Below, in pieces: positions 9,343 through 17,328 of a stretch of DNA of 64,000 nucleotides (the stretch's first letter is position 1; every line of letters begins with the position of its first letter). A program made the position numbers and the translations under genes. The notes under the pieces are model-generated. The model saw nothing but the letters and a program-made list of their open reading frames with translations. It was not told the origin of the DNA and ran no database searches. Source of the stretch: Ectopseudomonas khazarica (lineage in GTDB: Bacteria > Pseudomonadota > Gammaproteobacteria > Pseudomonadales > Pseudomonadaceae); NCBI RefSeq assembly GCF_004521985.1, contig NZ_SBHZ01000009.1:154642-218641 (forward strand), in the 5' to 3' direction.

Positions 9343-10473
9343 ATGCGCATCGCCTTTCTCTGCAAACGCCACTACACGGGCAAAGACGTGATCCATGACC
9401 GTTACGGTAGACTCTACGAACTACCAGGCCAGTTGAACCGGCTCGGGCACGATGTACAGGCATGGTGCCTTGACTATCGCGGCTACCGGGATGAGGAGCA
9501 GCAACATGACCTGACAACAAACCAGGCAATGTGCTGGAACTCCCGCGCCACACGCGGGATGCGAGTAGCGCATCTCCCGACCTACCCACTGCATCTGCTC
9601 AAGCAACTAGACACCTTCAGGCCTGACCTACTGATCGGTGCCTCCGACATTCCACACGTTGCACTGAGCGTCTGGTTAAGCCGGCAGCGTGGCCTGCCCT
9701 GTGCGATTGATCTGTATGACAACTTCGAAAGCTTTGGGCAGGCACGTATTCCAGGCTTTCACCGCCTTCTGAGATACGCCATTCGCAACGCCGACCTGAT
9801 CGTTACCGTCAGTCAGGCGCTGCGCGAGAAGATCCAGCGCGACCACAAACCACATGCCCCTGTACAGGTCATGCCCAACGGCATCAATGCCAGCACCTTT
9901 GCCCCCGGCTCTCGCAGCGCCGCACGCCAGCTGCTGGGGTTGCCATTGACAGCGCCGCTTATTGGCACCGCCGGCGGCCTCTCGCGCATGAAAGGGATAG
10001 ATACCCTCTACGCTGCCTGGCAGCAACTACAGCAGGTACGCCCTGAGCTGCAGCTGGTACTTGCCGGGCCACGCGAAAAAAACCTGCCGCTGCCGATCGG
10101 GTCGCGCGTTCACTACCTTGGCGAGTTAGCTGAAACGCAGGTAGCTACACTATTTCGCGCACTGGACGTTGGCGTCATCACCGTACAGGACTCCCCTTTC
10201 GGGCGTTACTGCTTCCCGCAAAAAGCCAGCGAAATGCTGGCCTGCCGACTACCGATAGTGGCTTCAAACGTTGGGGAAATGGCCCATCTACTTGCATCCT
10301 CACCCCAGGCATTGTTCACCCCGGACAATCCACACGCACTGGCGATGACCGTACTGAACCAACTGGACGCGCCCTGCCTGTCGCCCTCCCCCGCACTGAA
10401 CTGGAATGATCTGGTGAAGGCACTCGAACCTGCGCTTGAACGATTGGAGCAATCGTACTCAAGGGAGCACTGA
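9343..10473 (+). CDS. Glycosyltransferase family 4 protein with altered EX7E motif
   Basis: A second GT-B glycosyltransferase of 376 residues, starting 4 bases after the previous gene. Visible are YELPGQLNRLGHDVQAW, the IRNADLIVTVSQALR linker, VMPNGINASTF and GGLSRMKGIDTLYAAW of the donor domain. In the usual EX7E region it reads FGRYCFPQKASEMLACRLP: the second glutamate is present but the first position is not Glu. That occurs in some GT4 subfamilies and may affect donor choice. It is the last rightward gene; its 3-prime end overlaps the flippase 3-prime end by 15 bases. Confidence 0.85.
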   Translation: MRIAFLCKRHYTGKDVIHDRYGRLYELPGQLNRLGHDVQAWCLDYRGYRDEEQQHDLTTNQAMCWNSRATRGMRVAHLPTYPLHLLKQLDTFRPDLLIGASDIPHVALSVWLSRQRGLPCAIDLYDNFESFGQARIPGFHRLLRYAIRNADLIVTVSQALREKIQRDHKPHAPVQVMPNGINASTFAPGSRSAARQLLGLPLTAPLIGTAGGLSRMKGIDTLYAAWQQLQQVRPELQLVLAGPREKNLPLPIGSRVHYLGELAETQVATLFRALDVGVITVQDSPFGRYCFPQKASEMLACRLPIVASNVGEMAHLLASSPQALFTPDNPHALAMTVLNQLDAPCLSPSPALNWNDLVKALEPALERLEQSYSREH

Positions 10474-11724
10474 TCTACTGTCTTTATGGGAGACGCCTCG
10501 TTGAACCCGCAGCACCACCCAACCACCCAATAACGCCATTGCCCATTCGGAACATGCCAGTGCCAAAGCCATGCCACGCATGCCCCAATAGGTCGTCAAC
10601 AGGATGGCCGCCACGCTCAATACCACCAGGCCTGCCACCTCAAACCTCACCCTCATCCAAGGCTTACTCAGTGCCATCAGCGCGTTGCCCGCCGCGATAC
10701 GGAGCGTCATACCGGGCACGGCAAGACACAACCAACGAATCACCTCCTCCACCCCTTGGTATTTTTCGCCAAGCAACCAGGCAAATAGCGGAGCACACCA
10801 CCACAGCGCTACCGCCAGTCCCACACCGTAAATAGCTGTAGCGCCGAAGATCCACCGTAACAAGCGCGCGGTACGCTGCGGCTGGTCCTGCCCTTCGCGA
10901 AACAAGCGGGGCAATGCCGACAACATCAAGGCAACCACCGGCAACGTGACTGCCCCCACCACGCGCGCCCCTGCGGCGTACAAGCCCGCAGCAGGCAAGG
11001 GTAGCAGTCTGATAGACAGAGTCTTGTCCAACTCCGCAGGCACAGTTGCCGTAATGTTGAGTGCAGCATAACTGGCCGCCTCACGCAGCTCCGGCCCGCT
11101 GGGTCGGCGCCACAGGCGCAGCTGTGGCCAGCGTCGCGGGAGGCAGCCCAGCACCAGCAGAAATCCAATCGCGGTCGCCACACAATAGCCATAGCCATAG
11201 ACCGTCAGTGGGTCTGCCGGTGCCAACCAGGCAACCAGGGCGGCAGCCACCAGGCGCAACGCCAGCGGTAGCGTCTGCAGCAACTGAGAACGCGCCGTAT
11301 GTTCGGCCGCCAGCACCTCCATCACCACCAGCGCCGACAACGGTATCAGCAGCATCTCTGCCACGCCAAGTGCCAGCAGCACGCCCCACCCCACGCCACT
11401 GGCATGCAGCAGCTGGGTGCAAATCAGTACAAAGACAATTAGCAGCGCGCCGCCACATAGCAAAGTGGTCGGCAAGGCATACGGCAACACCTGCGCACGC
11501 CTAGCCGGGTCTTTGGACAGGGCGCCCAATAACACCAAGTGTGTACCAAAGGTAGACAGCGCTCCCAACATCACTGCCAGTGCAGCAACTCCTGCAAAGG
11601 CCCCAAATTGCTCAGGACCAAGCATCCGGGCCACCAGCAGCAAGGTACCGGCCTGCACAACCAGGCGCACCCCCAACACAGCACTGGTGCGCAGGGTGCC
11701 TAAAGCGATGGGGCCTTTGAACAT
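10459..11724 (-). CDS. Wzx-like polysaccharide flippase (MATE/MOP superfamily)
   Basis: A 421-residue, very hydrophobic protein with about 12 predicted membrane helices. It begins GTLRTSAVLGVRLVVQAGTL and LVARMLGPEQFGAFA, the N-terminal signature of PST/Wzx flippases. It probably moves undecaprenyl-linked island glycans to the periplasm. It lies on the same strand as the GtrB-like and TMTC-like genes, but 263 bases of degraded sequence separate it from them, and it converges on the GT4 operon. An ATG at 11724 is used; the ribosome site is weak. The transported substrate is inferred from position only. Confidence 0.85.
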   Translation of the reverse strand: MFKGPIALGTLRTSAVLGVRLVVQAGTLLLVARMLGPEQFGAFAGVAALAVMLGALSTFGTHLVLLGALSKDPARRAQVLPYALPTTLLCGGALLIVFVLICTQLLHASGVGWGVLLALGVAEMLLIPLSALVVMEVLAAEHTARSQLLQTLPLALRLVAAALVAWLAPADPLTVYGYGYCVATAIGFLLVLGCLPRRWPQLRLWRRPSGPELREAASYAALNITATVPAELDKTLSIRLLPLPAAGLYAAGARVVGAVTLPVVALMLSALPRLFREGQDQPQRTARLLRWIFGATAIYGVGLAVALWWCAPLFAWLLGEKYQGVEEVIRWLCLAVPGMTLRIAAGNALMALSKPWMRVRFEVAGLVVLSVAAILLTTYWGMRGMALALACSEWAMALLGGWVVLRVQRGVSHKDSRSVLP

Positions 11725-11778
11725 GGTCAGTTGTCTTTTACTAAGTCGCCACCCATCCTGGGTGCGCGCCCTGAAATT

Positions 11779-11935
11779 CTATTTCCCTTGCTCGCGCAAG
11801 GCTTTGAGCCAGCGATCGATGGTTCTTTGAGTAACGTGTAGGTAATGTTCAGATATCAAACTCGCATTGACCGACGGATTCGCCCGGATAAAGTCCAGCA
11901 CCTCGGTTACACCGACAGTAGCGCGCTCAGTCCAT
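11779..11935 (-). pseudogene. C-terminal helix-turn-helix remnant
   Basis: On the minus strand, an open stretch of about 50 codons between two stops has no start codon. It encodes VTEVLDFIRANPSVNASLIS and then VTQRTIDRWLKALREQGK before TAG at 11781-11779. This pattern matches the winged-helix end found on AlbA_2/RecG-like or Fic-type regulators. The rest of that protein is missing. It looks like a scar left when the island was rearranged between the flippase and the GtrB-like gene. The family assignment is tentative. Confidence 0.45.
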
Positions 11936-11987
11936 TTCTACCGGCGATAGCACATTACACCGCTACGACTGCGGCATGCCGCAATAC

Positions 11988-12839
11988 TCAACCCTTGTCC
12001 TTGTACATCAGCGCCGTGATCTGCTCCGAAATCAGCCCCATCAAAAACACCATCACCGCCCCGCTATAGAGCAAGGCGCTCATATTGGTGAAGCGGCCAA
12101 AACTGTAAAGCGTATAGCCATACCAACCCGAGGCCAGCATCAACATAGTCAAGGCCACTGGCGCAAATATCTTTAATGGCGAATACAAAGTACCGATCTT
12201 GAAGATGATCAACAAAAAACGGGTGCCATCACGTAACAGGCGGATATGGCTTTTGCCGATACGCTGGGCAGCGTGAATCGGTACATAAGCCACCGAATAA
12301 CCCGCCCGAAAAAAAGCCATGGTGCTGGTGGTGGGGTAAGAGAAGCCGTTGGGTAACAGGTAAAGAAACTCGCGAAACTTATCTGCCCGAACAGCCCGAA
12401 AGCCGGACGTGAGATCTTCGACACGGTGCCCGGTCATCCAACTGGCGAGCTTGTTGTAAAAGCCATTGGCCAAGCCACGACCTAAGCTGGCCTGTGACCC
12501 TTTCTGACGCGCGCCCACAACCATGTCGTGCCCCTCCTCGATCAATTCCAGCAGGCGGGAAACATCAGCAGGGTCATGCTGACCATCGGCATCCATAAAT
12601 ACAATGATCTCGCCACTCGCTGCCCGCGCCCCGGCCTTGATCGCCGCGCCATTACCCTTGCTATAGGGATGATGGACCACCGTGGCGCCAGCAGCTTCGG
12701 CAACCGCTGCCGTACCATCAGTGGAGCCATCATTGACCACTATCACCTCCGCATGTGGGCAGTGCTGGCGAATGCCGACCACCGTTGCACCAATTGCCAA
12801 GGCTTCGTTCTTGGCGGGAAGGACAATACTGATCATCAT
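11988..12839 (-). CDS. GtrB/DPM1-like polyprenyl-phosphate glycosyltransferase (GT2)
   Basis: A 283-residue GT-A enzyme. The N-terminus SIVLPAKNEALAIGATV, VIVVNDGSTDGTA and the DxD-type motif FMDADGQHDPADV mark the dolichol-phosphate-mannose synthase / GtrB group. This group loads a single sugar from a nucleotide donor onto polyprenyl phosphate. Two C-terminal hydrophobic segments (about residues 220-275) anchor it. Its ATG overlaps the TGA of the upstream GT-C gene, so the pair is coupled. The likely role is to supply a lipid-phosphate sugar to the adjacent GT-C enzyme. The sugar is unknown. Confidence 0.87.
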   Translation of the reverse strand: MMISIVLPAKNEALAIGATVVGIRQHCPHAEVIVVNDGSTDGTAAVAEAAGATVVHHPYSKGNGAAIKAGARAASGEIIVFMDADGQHDPADVSRLLELIEEGHDMVVGARQKGSQASLGRGLANGFYNKLASWMTGHRVEDLTSGFRAVRADKFREFLYLLPNGFSYPTTSTMAFFRAGYSVAYVPIHAAQRIGKSHIRLLRDGTRFLLIIFKIGTLYSPLKIFAPVALTMLMLASGWYGYTLYSFGRFTNMSALLYSGAVMVFLMGLISEQITALMYKDKG

Positions 12840-14773
12840 GGAGCTTCCGTGGCAGTGTTCTTGGTTTTCATAGCCTCTCTCAAGGCACCTTCCAGATATG
12901 CTATATCCTGCTCATAGGACATACGAGAACGCTTCAGTTTGCGTGAGTCTTGCTGTGCAAGTACTTGAGTGGCCTGCTCCAGCAACTCTAGCGCCTTTTC
13001 CGGATATCCGGCACTCCCCATTTCCGCAACCATGGCAAGCGCTGCATCGGCTTCCTGATAGCGGCTTATTGCCTGACTGTAATACCTATAGGCCTCTGCA
13101 GCATCGCCAATATGCAGATACAGCTGGGCACGTAGGTAGGCCACCAGACGCATAAACAACGGAAACTCACCGTACGCGGGGCTGCTTTCCATCGTATCCA
13201 GCAAATTTAGGCTATAGTGCGCGTAGTCGAGAGAATTGCTTGCAGCATCTCCACCCGTCACACGCTCTACCAGAGTACGTATACCCTTCACCGTCTGCGC
13301 ATCGAATTCCTGCAATTTTAGGCGCTCACCTGCCTGGATAAAGTCCTGCTCACTGGCTTGCCCTACCCATACTTTCTGCAACAGCAGACGAGCAGTTAAT
13401 AGAGAGCTTTGCGGCAAACGTCGGCTCGCTGCCAAGAGATACTCATTGGCCTTTTCATAGTCGCCATTATTCAAGTAGTGGGCCGCCAGTGCGTTGATAG
13501 CTCGTGGCGAGTTGGTAGCCGACTGAACCCAATAAAACTCTAACTTGTCGTTATCACTCCATAGCGATGCGCGCAACCAAGTCATGGACGCGAGAATACC
13601 AAGCACGACAACGGCCAGCGCCGGCAACAGCTTGAAACGAGCACTGTAAATGACGCAGTAATAGGCCAACGGCAGAAACAGAAACAGCGACGCCAGATGG
13701 TTGCGGTGCTCGAAGTACAACTCTAGCCCAACGACAGTGGATTCCATCAAGTGGGAGGCAAAGAAGAACAGTAAACCCAGACTAATCAATGGTGCCTTTT
13801 TACGAATAGCAAAAGTGACTGCCAGCAGAGCCACAAGAAAAGCAATGGCAAAGAAAGTGCTGACCGGCTCGAACAAGCCCTTGGAAATGACATAGCCATC
13901 CTGATAAAGGCCGTTGCCTTCAATTCTCGGCACGAACAAATGCAGTAGATACTCGCAGACAATTCGGGCCTCGGTCAGTAAACGCTCAATCTGATTAAAA
14001 TTTCGATTGGGCCAGGGATTATCCGAAAAATCGATATAGCGGGCCAGGAGCGCGGCCACAGCCAGCGAAGGCAGCCAGAGAAACAGGGCACGCCACTGCC
14101 ACGCGGGCCTCCCCTCTCTCGGCAGGCAAAACTCGATCACCAGAACCAGCAAAGGCAGCAGCGCACCATTTTCCTTACTGAAAGTAGCCAGAAAAGTTCC
14201 AGCCACCAGGCCCAAGCTCATAAAAATATATGCACGTCGCGGGCGCATCGACAACTGCAACCGGCCATATAAATACATAACGACCCCAGCCAGGCAGAAC
14301 AGCGTCGCCAGTTGCGCCATACGCTGCACCACATAAAGAATGGTAGATACCATATATGGGTGCAGCACCCACAGGGCACAAGCCAGAACAGCGATATATT
14401 GAGCCTGTTTTTCACCAACACGCTTAAGGTTGCGTAGGAGCAGCAAGGTGGCCCAGCACAGCAGCAGACCGCATAAAACATGAATCAGTAAATTGGTTTG
14501 TTTAAACCAGGGAGCTTGACTAGGCCAGGCATTATCGTCCAATAGAAAAGTGACCAATGCCAAAGGACGCCCAGTAGGCCCAGCAAAGCCGCTGAATACG
14601 TAGGCCCTGAAGGTTTCCCAATCAACCACACCACCCAGATCCCCTAAGTGCTGGAGATTGGGGTAATCATCAAACAAAAAGCCCCCTGACATTCCTGGAG
14701 AGTAAACAAAGTAAGCAGCAATCAAAATTAAAAAATAGCAAAGCGATGGAGTCGCAATACTAGCAGAGCGCAT
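12836..14773 (-). CDS. TMTC-like GT-C membrane glycosyltransferase with TPR tail; candidate pilin glycosyltransferase
   Basis: A 645-residue multi-pass protein. The first periplasmic loop carries FLFDDYPN (D35-D36), the acidic pair of GT-C enzymes. VLHPYMVSTILYVVQRM (from about H138) and FSKENGALLPLLVLVIEF match the HP...V.YV..R and KE..... motifs of TMTC/DUF1736 O-mannosyltransferases. After about residue 425 come TPR-like repeats (NALAAHYLNNGDYEKANEYL). The ATG at 14773 has GGAGAGGAAG upstream. The longer reading from TTG 14803 would run through the pilA terminator and is rejected. It is the first gene after pilA. It probably uses the lipid-linked sugar from the GtrB-like partner on a periplasmic protein, plausibly PilA. 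That acceptor is inferred. Confidence 0.78.
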   Translation of the reverse strand: MRSASIATPSLCYFLILIAAYFVYSPGMSGGFLFDDYPNLQHLGDLGGVVDWETFRAYVFSGFAGPTGRPLALVTFLLDDNAWPSQAPWFKQTNLLIHVLCGLLLCWATLLLLRNLKRVGEKQAQYIAVLACALWVLHPYMVSTILYVVQRMAQLATLFCLAGVVMYLYGRLQLSMRPRRAYIFMSLGLVAGTFLATFSKENGALLPLLVLVIEFCLPREGRPAWQWRALFLWLPSLAVAALLARYIDFSDNPWPNRNFNQIERLLTEARIVCEYLLHLFVPRIEGNGLYQDGYVISKGLFEPVSTFFAIAFLVALLAVTFAIRKKAPLISLGLLFFFASHLMESTVVGLELYFEHRNHLASLFLFLPLAYYCVIYSARFKLLPALAVVVLGILASMTWLRASLWSDNDKLEFYWVQSATNSPRAINALAAHYLNNGDYEKANEYLLAASRRLPQSSLLTARLLLQKVWVGQASEQDFIQAGERLKLQEFDAQTVKGIRTLVERVTGGDAASNSLDYAHYSLNLLDTMESSPAYGEFPLFMRLVAYLRAQLYLHIGDAAEAYRYYSQAISRYQEADAALAMVAEMGSAGYPEKALELLEQATQVLAQQDSRKLKRSRMSYEQDIAYLEGALREAMKTKNTATEAP

Positions 14774-14784
14774 ACTTCCTCTCC

Positions 14785-14814
14785 AAAACAAAACTGCCCG
14801 CAAAAGCGGGCAGT
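14785..14814 (-). terminator. Intrinsic terminator after pilA
   Basis: Minus-strand hairpin ACTGCCCGC / loop TTTT / GCGGGCAGT (14814-14793) followed by a T-rich tract to 14785. It lies between pilA and the GT-C gene, so it should hold the glycosyltransferases below pilin levels, with readthrough as their likely expression route. Confidence 0.85.
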
Positions 14815-14833
14815 AAGCACCTACGACTAAAGA

Positions 14834-15277
14834 TTAGCGGCAAGAGCTCGGCAGGTACTTGGCATCGATACCGTTGGTAGCACCCGCTTTGCACTTCCAA
14901 GTAACGGCGCCAGTGCTAGTAGTCGGGCTCAGCGCCAAAGTCTTACTAGCGAGACCGCTGGCAACACCAGAGCCTTTCATAGTCGCAGTGATCAAACCAT
15001 TGGCGCCCACCGCAACACTGTTGACGTAGTTACCGGAGATAGAGGTGTCGGCAGCCAGACCAGCCAGGGCATTAGTGGTCGGCATAGCCCCTTTGCTGGT
15101 CCAGTACTCGGTTACAGCGGTGCGAGCACCACCAGCCAGGCTCAGAGCTTCCGATACTTGCGAACGCGCGGTGTAGTCCTGGTAGGCAGGCAGGGCGATG
15201 GCAGCCAGGATACCAATGATGGCGACCACGATCATCAGTTCAATCAGGGTGAAGCCTTTTTGCAGTTGAGCTTTCAT
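14834..15277 (-). CDS. pilA: Type IV major pilin
   Basis: Type IVa prepilin of 147 residues. The leader MKAQLQKG is cleaved by PilD before Phe9 (mature residue 1), which is then N-methylated. The hydrophobic helix [20 protein letters not shown] carries the conserved Glu at mature position 5. The D-loop is closed by C129 and C146 (WKC ... PSSCR). The body is Ser/Thr/Ala-rich and offers many possible O-glycosylation sites. It is divergent from pilBCD, has a sigma54-type promoter at 15323-15339, and is followed by an intrinsic terminator. The protein subunit polymerises in the periplasm/outer surface for twitching and adhesion. Confidence 0.97.
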   Translation of the reverse strand: MKAQLQKGFTLIELMIVVAIIGILAAIALPAYQDYTARSQVSEALSLAGGARTAVTEYWTSKGAMPTTNALAGLAADTSISGNYVNSVAVGANGLITATMKGSGVASGLASKTLALSPTTSTGAVTWKCKAGATNGIDAKYLPSSCR

Positions 15278-15322
15278 ATTTCTCTCCTAGAAGGGTATAG
15301 GTACCGAGACCTGATCAACAGT

Positions 15323-15339
15323 AAGCAGGTTGCATGCCA
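15323..15339 (-). promoter_or_regulatory. Sigma54 (RpoN) promoter of pilA
   Basis: Minus-strand TGGCATGCAACCTGCTT has GG and GC exactly 10 bases apart, as required by RpoN (consensus TGGCACG-N4-TTGCW). The start would fall near 15313, giving a leader of about 36 nt before the pilA ATG at 15277. P. aeruginosa pilA is known to need RpoN and PilSR; PilSR is not in this window. Confidence 0.82.
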
Positions 15340-15526
15340 ACATCATCAGGCGGCCGAACCCGGTACATTACGACTCGCCGTACACCGCTTCGGCAGTGAC
15401 AGACCACCATCACAGCGTAGATGGCAGCGCTCGCCTCCGCCTCTACATATCCTTGGCCCGATCACCTTACTCCTCATCCACTCCGCATCCCTCGCGCACC
15501 AACTTTAACTCAAGCGCAACCCCGCC

Positions 15527-15547
15527 CGGCACTATGTGCCGTTTTTT
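15527..15547 (+). terminator. Orphan plus-strand terminator upstream of pilB
   Basis: CGGCAC / TAT / GTGCCG followed by six T residues. No gene lies upstream on this strand between it and pilA, so it may end a small RNA or shield pilB from antisense transcription. Confidence 0.6.
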
Positions 15548-15567
15548 GTCACATCAAACTGAGCTGT

Positions 15568-15596
15568 TTGGCAGGCGCTAAGCGACTAGGTTATAA
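15568..15596 (+). promoter_or_regulatory. Sigma70-like promoter of pilBCD
   Basis: TTGGCA (15568-15573), a 17-base spacer and TTATAA (15591-15596) lie 26 bases before the pilB ATG. A sigma54-like GG/GC spacing (15570-71, 15582-83) overlaps it, but its -12 element is poor, so sigma70 is preferred. Confidence 0.6.
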
Positions 15597-15622
15597 GTCA
15601 GGCATTGTGTTTGGAGCACGTG

Positions 15623-17326
15623 ATGAACGAAAGCATTTCCCTTTCCGGCCTGGCGAGACAGCTTGCCCTGGCCGGCCTCATGGACGAGAAAGCAGCCCAG
15701 CAGGCTCAGCAGCAGGCCCAGCGCAACAAATTGCCGCTGGTGACCTATCTTGTGCAGAACAAGCTGGTTAAAAGTCGCGCCTTGGCTGAATTGGCTGCTG
15801 AGCAGTTCGGGGTGGCGTTCTTTGACCTGAACGCTATCGACAAAGAAGGGCAACCGCGTGACCTTGTTACCGAGAAACTAGTACGCCAACATCGCGTGCT
15901 GCCTCTGTGGCGGCGCGGCAACAAGTTGTTCATAGGCATCTCCGACCCCACCAGCCACCAGGCGGTCACTGACGTACAGTTCAGTACAGGCCTGACCACC
16001 GAAGCAATTTTGGTCGAGGACGACAAGCTCGGCGACGCCATCGACAAGTTCTTCGATTCTGCCAATAGCGGAATGGACGACCTTGCCGACGTAGATCTCG
16101 ATGGCCTAGATGTCGAGGTCGTCGACGACGACAAACAGTCTGGTGACGCTGGAGCAGATGCTGATGACGCCCCCGTTGTGCGCTTCGTCAACAAGATGCT
16201 GCTTGATGCCATCAAAGGAGGCTCCTCGGACCTGCACTTCGAGCCTTACGAAAAAGCCTATCGAGTGCGCTTTCGTACCGATGGGATGCTCCACGAGGTC
16301 GCTCGCCCCCCCATCCAGTTGGCACCACGAATCTCAGCACGCCTCAAGGTAATGGCCGCACTGGATATCTCCGAGCGGCGCAAACCGCAGGACGGCCGCA
16401 TCAAGATGAAGATATCCAAGACCAAGGCCATCGACTTCCGCGTCAACACACTGCCCACTCTGTGGGGTGAGAAAATCGTGATGCGGATTCTCGACCCCAC
16501 CAGCGCACAGATGGGTATCGATGCCCTGGGTTATGAGGAAGAGCAGAAGGAGCTATACCTCAGCGCCCTCAAGCAACCGCAAGGCATGATTCTGGTTACA
16601 GGCCCCACCGGTTCGGGCAAGACCGTCTCGCTCTATACCGGGCTGAATATCCTCAACACTCCGGACGTGAACATCTCGACCGCGGAAGACCCGGTCGAGA
16701 TCAACCTCGAGGGTATCAACCAAGTCAACGTCAATCCCAAACAGGGCATGGACTTCACCCAAGCCTTGCGTGCGTTCCTGCGCCAGGACCCGGACATCAT
16801 CATGGTGGGCGAGATCCGTGACCTCGACACCGCCTCCATCGCCGTCAAGGCCGCACAGACCGGACACATGGTGATGTCCACCCTACACACCAACAGCGCA
16901 GCGGAAACCCTGACTCGCCTGCGCAACATGGGCGTGCCCTCGTTCAACATCGCCACCTCGGTCAACCTGATCATCGCCCAGCGCCTGGCACGCAAGCTGT
17001 GCAGCACCTGCAAAAAAGAAGTCGACGTACCACGCGATACCCTGCTGGCCGAAGGTTTCCCCGAAGACAAGATCGGCACCTTCAAGATCTACGGCCCGGT
17101 TGGCTGCGATAATTGCAAGGGCGGCTACAAGGGTCGTGTCGGTATTTATGAAGTGGTTAAAAACACGGCCAACCTGCAGCGGATTATCATGGAGGAAGGC
17201 AACTCCATCGATATCGCCACACAGATGCGTAAAGACGGCTTTAATGATCTACGCACCTCCGCTTTGCTCAAGGCCATGCAAGGGGTTACCAGCCTTGAGG
17301 AAGTCAACCGCGTGACCAAGGATTAA
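15623..17326 (+). CDS. pilB: Type IV pilus extension ATPase
   Basis: GspE/PilB family hexameric ATPase of 567 residues that powers pilus extension from the inner-membrane platform. The N-terminal MshEN/T2SSE_N domain (about 1-150) is followed by a short acidic linker (VDVEVVDDD region). The Walker A motif GPTGSGKT starts at G327. The Asp box and Walker B region includes IIMVGEIRDLDTA, and there is a His box (HTNSAAETLTRL). A tetracysteine zinc site is C460-x2-C463 and C495-x2-C498. The ATG at 15623 has GGAG 7 bases before it. Length matches P. aeruginosa PilB (566). pilC follows 2 bases after the stop. Confidence 0.97.
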   Translation: MNESISLSGLARQLALAGLMDEKAAQQAQQQAQRNKLPLVTYLVQNKLVKSRALAELAAEQFGVAFFDLNAIDKEGQPRDLVTEKLVRQHRVLPLWRRGNKLFIGISDPTSHQAVTDVQFSTGLTTEAILVEDDKLGDAIDKFFDSANSGMDDLADVDLDGLDVEVVDDDKQSGDAGADADDAPVVRFVNKMLLDAIKGGSSDLHFEPYEKAYRVRFRTDGMLHEVARPPIQLAPRISARLKVMAALDISERRKPQDGRIKMKISKTKAIDFRVNTLPTLWGEKIVMRILDPTSAQMGIDALGYEEEQKELYLSALKQPQGMILVTGPTGSGKTVSLYTGLNILNTPDVNISTAEDPVEINLEGINQVNVNPKQGMDFTQALRAFLRQDPDIIMVGEIRDLDTASIAVKAAQTGHMVMSTLHTNSAAETLTRLRNMGVPSFNIATSVNLIIAQRLARKLCSTCKKEVDVPRDTLLAEGFPEDKIGTFKIYGPVGCDNCKGGYKGRVGIYEVVKNTANLQRIIMEEGNSIDIATQMRKDGFNDLRTSALLKAMQGVTSLEEVNRVTKD

Positions 17327-17328
17327 CC

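Larger units (their letters stand above)
15278..15622. other. Divergent pilA-pilB regulatory region
   Basis: This 345-base gap holds the sigma54-type pilA promoter (minus strand), an isolated plus-strand terminator hairpin at 15527-15547, and a sigma70-type pilB promoter at 15568-15596. The middle, 15340-15526, should contain the PilR activator sites by analogy with P. aeruginosa, but I cannot name them from sequence. No ORF is supported. Confidence 0.6.

Noticed and set aside
14774..14803. Extended start of the GT-C gene at TTG 14803
   Set aside because: It would translate through the pilA terminator hairpin. ATG 14773 has a good ribosome site.
15569..15584. Sigma54 promoter for pilB
   Set aside because: GG/GC spacing fits but the -12 element is poor, and a better sigma70 promoter overlaps it.
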